8,760 nt of DNA from CAYRPN01 sp964426135 (lineage in GTDB: Bacteria; Planctomycetota; Phycisphaerae; Phycisphaerales; Phycisphaeraceae): assembly GCA_964426135.1 (NCBI GenBank), contig CAYRPN010000186.1:1-8760 (forward strand), written 5' to 3'. Below the pieces are notes generated by a model. It searched no databases and was not told the origin of the DNA. It saw nothing but the letters and a program-made list of their open reading frames with translations. This document shows positions 1 to 5,683 of this stretch, in pieces. The first letter of the stretch is position 1. Each line of letters starts with the position of its first letter. Both the position numbers and the translations under genes were made by a program.

Positions 1-10
1 TTCAAATCGA

Positions 11-29
11 CCGGAGTCACAGACTCCGG
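11..29. other. Short perfect hairpin near the window edge
   Basis: An 8-bp perfect inverted repeat (CCGGAGTC at 11-18, GACTCCGG at 22-29) encloses a 3-nt loop. It lies about 127 bp past the stop of the zinc-ribbon gene, in the direction of its transcription. No T-tract follows on either strand, so it is not a canonical terminator. GACTCCG recurs at 40-46. A second, weaker hairpin (CACTTG 62-67, CAAGTG 77-82) lies between this one and repeat copy A. Apart from these structures and copy A, I see nothing in 1-155. Confidence 0.4.
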
Positions 30-108
30 CTCTGTTCAAGACTCCGACGCGCCCAGGTCAACACTTGTCGAGTACGCAAGTGCCGGATGATTCTCTTCTT
101 CCCAAGTT

Positions 109-141
109 GGTGCGTCCGCGCCAAGCCTTGACGCACCCTGC
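109..141. repeat. Dispersed palindromic repeat, copy A (single arm)
   Basis: This 33-nt segment matches the right arm of copy C (8603-8635) at all but two positions. The arm is itself palindromic: GGTGCGTC at 109-116 pairs with GACGCACC at 130-137 across a 13-nt loop. No partner arm is recognisable in 1-108, so this is a solitary or decayed copy. It begins 14 bp past the stop codon of the zinc-ribbon gene and could act as a 3'-end hairpin for that transcript, though no T-tract is present. Confidence 0.8.
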
Positions 142-155
142 TTCGCTCTCTCATT

Positions 156-626
156 TCATTGCCGCGTCGCCCCGCAGTTCCAGCAATCGGTGAACTGCCC
201 TTCGATGCTTTCTCCGCACGCGGGGCAGGTCCAGTCCGGCGCGGCCTGGCCGGCGGCGGCGGCGCCCGGCTTCGTGCGGGCTTCAAACTCACGTGCCAGC
301 GACAACGCGCGATCCGCATCCGCTTCGCCGACCCATACGGCAGGCAAAGTATCCGGCGTCATCGGCAGCTCCCCGCGGCCCTGCGCCAGCGTCTCGCCCA
401 GCACCACCGCGCGGATACCGGCATCCTCCAGCAGATCGCGCAGCATGTGCAACTCATGCACGGCCCGGCTGGCGTGAAGCTTGACCAGGTTGCCCACGTT
501 CACCGCGAAGGTCGACGCATCGAGCGGATCGAAATCACGACCGCACTCCGGACAACGCGGATCGCGCAGACCGTCCAAGGGATAGCCGCACTCGAGGCAG
601 AATTTCTGCGGGTCGAAGTCGGGCAT
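156..626 (-). CDS. DUF2007-domain protein with N- and C-terminal zinc ribbons
   Basis: This is a 156-aa soluble protein with three parts. Residues 10-28 form a zinc ribbon (C10, C13, C25, C28) in the CLECGYPLDGL...RCPECGRDFDP style I associate with planctomycetes. Residues about 45-117 resemble DUF2007, annotated elsewhere as a putative signal-transducing domain (VKLHASRAVHELHMLRDLLEDAG, here given in part as VKLHASRAV and LLEDAGIRAVV). After an Ala/Gly-rich linker, residues 132-151 form a second ribbon (C134, C137, C148, C151) with the CWNCG ending often found on DUF2007 proteins. The frame stays open upstream to 734, but that extension crosses the terminator at 664-694, so I chose the ATG at 626. 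There is no Shine-Dalgarno sequence before it. The molecular function is unknown; metal binding and a small-molecule or protein-binding regulatory role are inferences from domain content. Confidence 0.85.
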   Translation of the reverse strand: MPDFDPQKFCLECGYPLDGLRDPRCPECGRDFDPLDASTFAVNVGNLVKLHASRAVHELHMLRDLLEDAGIRAVVLGETLAQGRGELPMTPDTLPAVWVGEADADRALSLAREFEARTKPGAAAAGQAAPDWTCPACGESIEGQFTDCWNCGATRQ

Positions 627-632
627 GCGGGG

Positions 633-638
633 ATTGTA
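633..638 (-). promoter_or_regulatory. Possible -10 element for the zinc-ribbon gene
   Basis: The minus strand reads TACAAT at 638-633, five of six matches to TATAAT, only 6 nt before the ATG at 626. If used, transcription would start about at the ATG and give a leaderless mRNA, which fits the lack of a Shine-Dalgarno sequence. No clear -35 box is seen at the right distance, so this is tentative. Confidence 0.25.
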
Positions 639-663
639 GAGAGGATCAGGAAAGGAAAAGGCG

Positions 664-694
664 AAAAAAAAACCGCGACCTTGCGGCCGCGGTT
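664..694 (-). terminator. Rho-independent terminator after the desaturase gene
   Basis: On the minus strand a 7-bp stem (AACCGCG at 694-688, CGCGGTT at 677-671) with a 10-nt loop runs directly into a tract of nine T (672-664, the first two shared with the stem). It lies about 105 bp past the desaturase stop and before the zinc-ribbon ATG, so it separates the two as transcription units. This is the cleanest intrinsic terminator in the window. Confidence 0.8.
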
Positions 695-751
695 CGTCGG
701 GGGTTTTGATGGGGTACAAACGGCAGAATGACAAGGCGAGCAGATGTTCGT

Positions 752-768
752 TCCGCTCTTCGAGCGGA
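752..768. other. Hairpin in the desaturase 3' region
   Basis: A perfect 7-bp stem (TCCGCTC at 752-758, GAGCGGA at 762-768) has a 3-nt loop. It sits between the desaturase stop and the terminator at 664-694 and has no T-tract of its own. It could protect the mRNA 3' end or assist termination; the role is not evident. Confidence 0.4.
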
Positions 769-799
769 CGCTAAACGGGGATTCGCACGACGCGTCGAA

Positions 800-1927
800 T
801 CAATCGTGGGGCTTCGTCGATTCCGTCGCGGCCAGCACCGTGGTGATCCAAGTCTCGGCGGCCTGGCTGAGCGCTGGGGGCGTCTCCGCCTTCGGCTTCG
901 CCTGCTGGGCGCGCATCTGACGCGCTTCGCGGAAGCTGACCATCTTCTCGTTCTCTTCATCCCACAGATTCATGTAGACGCACTTGATGCTGTCTCGCAG
1001 CGTCAGGCGAGTGACCTGATGGAACACGGGGTTCTCGCGGTAGCAGCGCTGCAGGTTGTAATTCGGGATGCGGCTGTCCAGGTGATGGATGTGGTGCAGG
1101 CCGATGTTGGCGGTGAACCACTGGAGGATGACGGGCAGGTCGTAGTGCGAACTGCCGGCGATGGCGGCGCGGACGTAATCCCACTGGTCGCTGCGCTTCC
1201 AGTAGGTGTCCTCAAACTGGTGCTGGACGTAGAAGAGCCACATGCCGCTGGACGCCGCGATCGCGCCAACGGAGAAGTGCACGATGACGAACGGCCAGAA
1301 TCCAAACTGCCAGATCATGATGCCCGCGTAGGCGAAGAGGACGAGGTTGGTCAGATGAGCGCTGATGCGGGCCTTGCGGCAGGACTTGGGCACGCTGAAT
1401 GCCGGCACGCGCTGCAGGACGGTGAAGAGGATCACCGGGATGACGCCGAACAACACGATCGGGTGTCGGTACACGCGGTAGAAGAACCGCTTGACCGGAT
1501 GCATGGCGTAGTACTCTTCGATGGTGAGAGTCGGGATGTCGCCGTTGCCGCGATGATCGAGATCGCCGGTGGAACCGTGATGCATCGCATGCGACCACCG
1601 CCAGGCGTGGTACGGCGTCATGGACAACGCGCCGAGGAAGAATCCGACGACGTCGTTGGCGAGGTTGGACTTGAAGAAGGAGCCGTGGCCGCAGTCATGG
1701 TGCAGGATGAAGAGGCGGATCATGAAGAGGGCTGTGGGCACGGACAGGGCGAGGGTGAGCCACACGCTGACTTCCAAGGCCATGTACATCGCCACGAGAA
1801 GTGCGATGTAGGGAATCAGCGTGCTGGCGATCTGCCACAGCGATCGCTTCAAATCAGGATTGCGATACTTGGCCAGCTTGGTTTTCAGTTCACTGAGGGC
1901 TGGCAGTTCGGACGGATTTGCGTGCAT
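800..1927 (-). CDS. Membrane fatty acid desaturase (delta-12/omega-6 type family)
   Basis: This 375-aa integral membrane protein has the length and histidine boxes of acyl-lipid or acyl-CoA desaturases, which use a di-iron centre, O2 and electrons from a donor protein to put a double bond in a fatty acyl chain. Box 1 is HDCGH (77-81), box 2 is HAMHH (113-117) and box 3 is HHIHH (278-282). H236 in VQHQFED is another typical position. Hydrophobic segments lie at about 33-50, 55-75, 92-104, 157-171, 195-214 and 215-233. In the family the histidine boxes face the cytoplasm. There is no fused cytochrome b5 or ferredoxin domain, so the electron donor must be separate. The C-terminal 40 residues are Ala/Lys/Thr-rich and probably disordered. 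AGGA at 1940-1937 is a reasonable ribosome-binding site 9 nt before the ATG. The chain-position specificity cannot be read from the sequence. Confidence 0.93.
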   Translation of the reverse strand: MHANPSELPALSELKTKLAKYRNPDLKRSLWQIASTLIPYIALLVAMYMALEVSVWLTLALSVPTALFMIRLFILHHDCGHGSFFKSNLANDVVGFFLGALSMTPYHAWRWSHAMHHGSTGDLDHRGNGDIPTLTIEEYYAMHPVKRFFYRVYRHPIVLFGVIPVILFTVLQRVPAFSVPKSCRKARISAHLTNLVLFAYAGIMIWQFGFWPFVIVHFSVGAIAASSGMWLFYVQHQFEDTYWKRSDQWDYVRAAIAGSSHYDLPVILQWFTANIGLHHIHHLDSRIPNYNLQRCYRENPVFHQVTRLTLRDSIKCVYMNLWDEENEKMVSFREARQMRAQQAKPKAETPPALSQAAETWITTVLAATESTKPHD

Positions 1928-2085
1928 GAATAAAAATCCTGGACGAATGAACGGAGCAAAATGGATCCCGACAATAGCCCGTTATGGTAGGCGTAACTGG
2001 CCTGGATTTCGTCTCGATCGGCAAGAATTCGGTGAACGGCTGCAAGGCTAAAGGGAAAATACTCGATTACAAAGGCTTTTCCTTC

Positions 2086-2126
2086 GGCACCCCGGGGCGA
2101 GCCCACTCGCAGAACCGGGGAATGCC
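2086..2126 (-). terminator. Long bulged hairpin downstream of the ferredoxin-Rieske gene
   Basis: The stem has three stacked parts: GGCA 2086-2089 with TGCC 2123-2126, CCCCGG 2090-2095 with CCGGGG 2115-2120, and GCGAG 2097-2101 with CTCGC 2106-2110 around a 4-nt loop. Small bulges separate the parts. It starts 26 bp past the Rieske stop, where a terminator is expected, but no T-tract follows on the minus strand. It may be a non-canonical terminator or a regulatory structure in the desaturase leader. In the rest of the 225-bp gap (1928-2152) I find no convincing promoter. Confidence 0.45.
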
Positions 2127-2152
2127 GCGTCCTTGCATCAGGGGGTTTTTGC

Positions 2153-3220
2153 TCAAGCGGAGACAAAGCTGTCGCCCGACACCCATTGGCCCAGTTCCTC
2201 GCGGAACTTGAGCGACTTATCGATCATGACCACATCGCCTTCGAGGTAAATCTTGTGCCGTTCCAGCGGCCTGGGCGCGGGGCCTTCGAAGTTGACGCCG
2301 TTCATGTAGAAACCCGAGCCGTGACACGGGCACTTGAACTTGGCGTCGTTGGCGAGCCAGTTGGGAATGCAGCCCAGGTGGGTGCAGATCGTGGAAAGCG
2401 CCACGAGCTTGCCATCAGGCAGGTGCACGAGCCAGACGTTCTTGTCTTTGTGCTGTTCGTAAACGCCCGGCTGGTTAAAATCGGCGAGTTTGCCCGCGCG
2501 GAACGTGCTGGGCGGTTCGCGGCTGATCTTGGGCGCCATGAAGGAGTTGAGCGCGCCGCCGAAGACCGCGCCGGCAAACGCGAGACTGCCCCAGCCCACG
2601 GCCAGAGCGATATTGAATCCGCGCCGGCTCACGGCAGAAACGCGCGACGCCTTGTCGCGGATGCGCTGCGCCATCGAAGGTTGGGGCCGGGCGTAACCCG
2701 TGCCCACCAGGGCCGCGCTCATCGCATCGGGCGGCGCGTCCAGATCGACCATCGCCACAACCGCCTCGGCCGGCGCTTTGGCTGCGGGCCGCATCGTCAC
2801 ACCGGGACCGCCGGCGCTGCGGCTGCCGCTGACATGCGCGTTCTTGAGCAATCCCGCCCACTTCGGATCGGGCGGCCCTTCCGGAGGCGACCATCCCGCC
2901 TTCTTCGCCGCCCCGCCGCCGCCACCACCCGCGCCGGCACCGGCGCCGACCGCGGCAGCTTCTTCTTTTCCAGCCCAGGGCTCGGGGCCTTCCACTTCGA
3001 TTGTTTCAAATTTGATGACGTCGACAGGGCAACCCTCGGCCGCCGTCATGATCGACGGCGTCAGAGGCTTCGTGAAGTCCGGCTTCATCGCCGCGGGCCT
3101 GATGAGACAGGTCGTTTCCGTCACATCAAAGACTTCAGGGCAATCGCCTTCGCACGCATCGCAGACGATGCAGCCTTCGGCGATCCAGACCTTGACGATT
3201 TCCTTGTGGGTCACTGCCAT
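2153..3220 (-). CDS. Ferredoxin-Rieske fusion protein with mid-chain Tat signal anchor
   Basis: This 355-aa protein joins two iron-sulfur modules. Residues 1-75 form a ferredoxin domain: C17, C20, C23 and C27-Pro, then C64-Pro, the layout of monocluster [4Fe-4S] or [3Fe-4S] ferredoxins (EGCIVCDACEGDCPEVF, then EGCPVDVIKFE). A Gly/Ala/Pro-rich linker (about 76-180) follows. SRRGF (198-202) leads into one hydrophobic span (about 202-228), as in the Tat signal anchors of respiratory Rieske proteins. The Rieske domain has CTHLGC (279-284) and CPCHGS (297-302): C279, H281, C297 and H300 as cluster ligands, C284 and C299 as the likely disulfide, and GPAPRPL as the proline loop of bc1/b6f-type proteins. 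The expected topology is ferredoxin in the cytoplasm and Rieske outside. I chose ATG 3220 over an in-frame GTG at 3229, since ATG has a weak GAG 8 nt before it and suits the promoter position. No cytochrome b gene adjoins it. Confidence 0.9.
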   Translation of the reverse strand: MAVTHKEIVKVWIAEGCIVCDACEGDCPEVFDVTETTCLIRPAAMKPDFTKPLTPSIMTAAEGCPVDVIKFETIEVEGPEPWAGKEEAAAVGAGAGAGGGGGGAAKKAGWSPPEGPPDPKWAGLLKNAHVSGSRSAGGPGVTMRPAAKAPAEAVVAMVDLDAPPDAMSAALVGTGYARPQPSMAQRIRDKASRVSAVSRRGFNIALAVGWGSLAFAGAVFGGALNSFMAPKISREPPSTFRAGKLADFNQPGVYEQHKDKNVWLVHLPDGKLVALSTICTHLGCIPNWLANDAKFKCPCHGSGFYMNGVNFEGPAPRPLERHKIYLEGDVVMIDKSLKFREELGQWVSGDSFVSA

Positions 3221-3255
3221 GATCAACACTCGGGTGAGGCTCTCCGTGCCGGCGA

Positions 3256-3285
3256 ATCATAGCGGAAGAGACGAGGGCATGTAAA
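3256..3285 (-). promoter_or_regulatory. Sigma70-like promoter for the ferredoxin-Rieske gene
   Basis: The minus strand has TTTACA at 3285-3280 (five of six matches to the -35 consensus), an 18-nt spacer, and TATGAT at 3261-3256 (five of six to the -10). The predicted start is near 3249, giving a leader of about 29 nt to the ATG at 3220. It lies in the 153-bp gap after the HEAT-repeat gene and suggests the fusion gene has its own promoter. Confidence 0.65.
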
Positions 3286-3373
3286 CCGAGGCGGAGGCGG
3301 GCATAATGTCGCATGCGGCTGCCGATTCCGAGGCGGAACCTGACGACTGCGCTGACGCGGCTTTGCTCGACGC

Positions 3374-4495
3374 TCACTTCTCCCGCGATCGCAGCAGTTG
3401 CGACGCCGCCTGTCGCACCGACGGGTTTTCACTCGTGTTTTCGGCGATCTGCTTCACGCGCTCCCAGATGCGCTTATCGGTCATCGTCGACACCAGGCTC
3501 AAGGTCGATGCCAGCACACGGTCCTGCTCGTCAGCCGACATGGGCTCATCGCGATCGGTGAGCACGCTGCCGTTGAGTTTCACCAGGGCCTGACGGTTCA
3601 GCAGCGTGTCCACGACGAACAGCACACCCTGCTCTTCATTCAGCGCCGCCAGCGCGATGGCGGCGTTCCAGCGGGTGTTGGTGTAGTTGCGGCGAGTGAA
3701 TTCGCGGCGCGCCGATTCGGAGAGGCCCTCGCCCTCGTCCCACCCGGTCGACGCCATCGCCTCGCGCAGGGCCTGGATCACCTCGGTGTCGGTGGGCCGG
3801 GCGAGCTTCCACATGGAGATCGCCGCCTGCGTGCGCACGGGCTCGGCAGTATCCGCCAGCATCTTCGTCAGCGCGGGCAGGCCGCGGCGGGCGGCTTCCA
3901 GATCGCGCGAGGACCAGTTAAGGACGCCCCCGATCACCGCCTGCCGCACCTCACGGTCGGTGGAACCGGCGAAATGGAGCACCATGTCCAACCCGCCTTC
4001 CTGGCCGAGTTGCCCCAGCGCGATGACCAGGAATTTCTGCAGCTCCACATCCGCGGGATGCACGTGATCGCGCAGCACCTGCACCAGTTCATCGCTCAAC
4101 GCCCGCCTCTCAGCGGGATCGGCGATGCCCGGGATCATCGTGGCGATGTTGTACGCGGCAAGGCAGCGGTCCTTGTACCGCGGATCCTGCGCGCCGGCGA
4201 CGAGTTTGCCGCCCATGCCGCTCGACTGCTTCAACCGCGTGAGCAGATCCTTCGGGCTGTCCGTATCGCCGGCCAACGTGCCGAAGAGCGCGACCAGCCC
4301 GATGGCGACGATGGCGATCACGGCTGGGATGATGACCAGCTGCGCCATCTGCTTGCCGAAGGAAGGCGGCGGCGGCAGCGGCTCACCGGAGGCCGCGCCA
4401 CCTTGCCCCTGCACCATTGATGCGGACTCGCCCGGTCCCGCCGGCATCATCGGGCCGTCAGCGGCAACATCTGTTTTGTTGGGGTTTTCAGCCAT
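3374..4495 (-). CDS. Membrane-anchored HEAT-repeat protein
   Basis: This 373-aa protein has a Pro/Gly/Ala-rich N-terminus (1-48), one hydrophobic span (about 51-76, QLVIIPAVIAIVAIGLVALF) and then an alpha-helical domain that reads as HEAT-like repeats. The clearest helical pairs are at about 130-165, 168-197, 204-233, 235-249 with 270-286, 289-304 and 325-370, with motifs such as VRQAVIGGVLNW and VRTQAAISMWKLA. A polar insert (about 250-270) interrupts the series. HEAT repeats are protein-binding scaffolds; no catalytic site is visible. With few basic residues before the span, orientation is uncertain, but the repeats are probably outside the cytoplasm. I chose ATG 4495; the frame is open further upstream (ATG 4567, TTG 4594), but neither start has a Shine-Dalgarno sequence and the candidate promoter overlaps them. 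It lies just upstream of the ferredoxin-Rieske gene, so a role in assembling a membrane complex is possible but unproven. Confidence 0.82.
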   Translation of the reverse strand: MAENPNKTDVAADGPMMPAGPGESASMVQGQGGAASGEPLPPPPSFGKQMAQLVIIPAVIAIVAIGLVALFGTLAGDTDSPKDLLTRLKQSSGMGGKLVAGAQDPRYKDRCLAAYNIATMIPGIADPAERRALSDELVQVLRDHVHPADVELQKFLVIALGQLGQEGGLDMVLHFAGSTDREVRQAVIGGVLNWSSRDLEAARRGLPALTKMLADTAEPVRTQAAISMWKLARPTDTEVIQALREAMASTGWDEGEGLSESARREFTRRNYTNTRWNAAIALAALNEEQGVLFVVDTLLNRQALVKLNGSVLTDRDEPMSADEQDRVLASTLSLVSTMTDKRIWERVKQIAENTSENPSVRQAASQLLRSREK

Positions 4496-4565
4496 TTTCA
4501 ATCGCGAAGGACTCGGAGCCTCGAAGCTGGTGGACCGATCAATCACGGCGACCTTCGCGCGGCAC

Positions 4566-4594
4566 ATCGTAGGGTCGCGACGCACTGATTCCAA
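4566..4594 (-). promoter_or_regulatory. Candidate promoter for the HEAT-repeat gene
   Basis: The minus strand has TTGGAA at 4594-4589 and TACGAT at 4571-4566, each four of six matches to consensus, with a 17-nt spacer. The predicted start near 4559 gives a leader of about 64 nt before ATG 4495. The match quality is moderate, and chance occurrence is quite possible. Confidence 0.35.
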
Positions 4595-4622
4595 GCGGGC
4601 AACTTGTCGCGGGCCAAGTCGA

Positions 4623-5513
4623 TCAGTTCGGCTTTCCAGGTTGAATGGTCAACCGCTCGCCGCAGCGCAGCACGCGGTACGGCTGACGCAATTGCTCGCA
4701 CTGTGCCACGAACTCCTCCGGCGTGGCCGTGTTGAACGTGAACATGTCGTAGTGGCAAGGCACCGCCAACCCCGCCCCCACCTCTTTCGCCAGCCATGCC
4801 GCTTCGCGACCCCACAGGTTGCCGGCAACCTTTCGCTCCGGGAGATTGCCGTTGATCGGCAGGATCGCCAGGTCGATCCTGAACCGGCGCAGTCGCTCGG
4901 CCATGCCTTCGAAAAGGAGCGTGTCGCCGCTGTGGTAAATCGTGAAGCGGGATGAATGGCGACCGGCGCGCTGAGCGGACGCATCGAGCAGTTCGATGAC
5001 GTAACCCATGAATCGATGTTGCCCCCGCTCGTCGCGATCGAGCTCGTTGTGTGCTGCCGGAACGCCGTGGAAGGTGAACGGCCCCACCGTCGCCGACTTG
5101 CCGTCATCCAGGCCGATCATCGAAGCGGCATCGATCTTCAGGCGAGCGGCGACGAACGCACGATTCGCCTCCGGCGCGATCAGGCGCATGGCCGGATTCG
5201 CGCGCAGCAATGGAATCAACGTGTCCGCGTCGAGATGATCCGTGTGATTGTGGCTGCTGGATGCCACGTCGATGAAGTCCAACCGCGACGGATCGATCAC
5301 CCGTTCCGTCATGCGCACGTGCGGCTTATCCGTGTCGGCATACTTGATCGTGAGCGAGTCGGACAGGTATGGATCGATCAGCGCGTGCCTGCCTTGCCAC
5401 TGCACGAGGTACCCACTCTGCCCCAGCCACCACAAATGCGGGCACGAGGCATCCGCGCGGGCTGCGGCGATGTCGGCGAGCAAGGCATCATGGTGTAGCA
5501 GAGGTTTGATCAT
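4623..5513 (-). CDS. UlaG-like metallo-beta-lactamase-fold hydrolase
   Basis: This 296-aa soluble protein spans a whole metallo-beta-lactamase fold of the UlaG type (L-ascorbate-6-phosphate lactonase and relatives). Visible signatures are GHxxLIDPYLSDS-like sequence (RHALIDPYLSDS, 42-53), the metal motif SHNHTDHLD with H88, H90, D92 and H93, H155 in PAAHNELD, D197 in YHSGDT, the family string LPINGN (218-223), and H254 in PCHYDMF. All expected metal ligands are present, so it should be an active metal-dependent hydrolase. The substrate is unknown; no other ascorbate or sugar-phosphate gene is in the window, so I give no gene symbol. No signal peptide is evident. The ATG has no Shine-Dalgarno sequence, and repeat copy B begins 44 bp upstream. 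It may therefore be read through from the permease gene or from a promoter within or next to the repeat. Confidence 0.88.
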   Translation of the reverse strand: MIKPLLHHDALLADIAAARADASCPHLWWLGQSGYLVQWQGRHALIDPYLSDSLTIKYADTDKPHVRMTERVIDPSRLDFIDVASSSHNHTDHLDADTLIPLLRANPAMRLIAPEANRAFVAARLKIDAASMIGLDDGKSATVGPFTFHGVPAAHNELDRDERGQHRFMGYVIELLDASAQRAGRHSSRFTIYHSGDTLLFEGMAERLRRFRIDLAILPINGNLPERKVAGNLWGREAAWLAKEVGAGLAVPCHYDMFTFNTATPEEFVAQCEQLRQPYRVLRCGERLTIQPGKPN

Positions 5514-5557
5514 GTGGATGACGATCAGGACTCGTGCGAAATCCAGGTCGCGCGACT

Positions 5558-5683
5558 GTAGGGTGCGTCAAGGCTCGGCGCGGACGCACCACGGTGAACG
5601 GAGACGCACCGTCATGAACGGAGACGCACCGTCGTTAACGGAGACGCAACATGGTGCGTCCGCGCGGACTTGACGCACCCTAC
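5558..5683. repeat. Dispersed palindromic repeat, copy B (two arms plus tandem core)
   Basis: The left arm (5558-5592) and the right arm (5652-5683) are inverted copies that begin and end with GTAGGGTGCGTC and its complement. The left arm matches the left arm of copy C exactly over 33 bp. The right arm is about 2 nt shorter in its centre and has a few changes. Between them lies a short tandem array (5596-5652). The element fills most of the 166-bp gap between the permease and the hydrolase genes, and its outer end contains the permease stop codon. No target-site duplication is seen. Confidence 0.85.
5596..5652. repeat. 20-bp tandem repeat inside copy B (about 2.9 units)
   Basis: Units lie at 5596-5615, 5616-5635 and 5636-5652 (last one partial). 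The first two differ at a single base. Each unit contains GACGCAC, the same core as the flanking arms, which suggests the array grew by slippage or duplication inside the element. There are no spacers, so it is not a CRISPR array. Confidence 0.8.

Noticed and set aside
627..734. N-terminal extension of the zinc-ribbon protein
   Set aside because: The frame is open, but the extension translates through the terminator stem and T-tract at 664-694 and has no family resemblance; ATG 626 gives a natural start.
728..1933. A 401-codon plus-strand open frame opposite the desaturase gene
   Set aside because: It has Asp/Glu/His/Arg-rich, low-complexity composition, while the minus strand has all three desaturase histidine boxes.
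1928..2085. Promoter for the desaturase
   Set aside because: TATTGT and TATTTT candidates exist on the minus strand, but none has an acceptable -35 box at 16-18 nt.
3221..3229. GTG start for the ferredoxin-Rieske protein
   Set aside because: It adds three residues without a Shine-Dalgarno sequence. ATG 3220 has a weak one and starts at the usual distance from the ferredoxin fold.
2186..3262. A 358-codon plus-strand open frame opposite the ferredoxin-Rieske gene
   Set aside because: No domain is visible, and the minus-strand product has two intact iron-sulfur modules.
3326..3338. Terminator after the HEAT-repeat gene
   Set aside because: The stem is only 5 bp (TTCCG/CGGAA) with no T-tract, which is too weak to call.
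3398..4420. A 340-codon plus-strand open frame opposite the HEAT-repeat gene
   Set aside because: Its composition is His/Arg/Gln-rich with no plausible fold, and the minus-strand frame has a membrane span and repeats.
5596..5652. CRISPR array
   Set aside because: The 20-bp units are directly adjacent with no unique spacers, and no cas gene is present.
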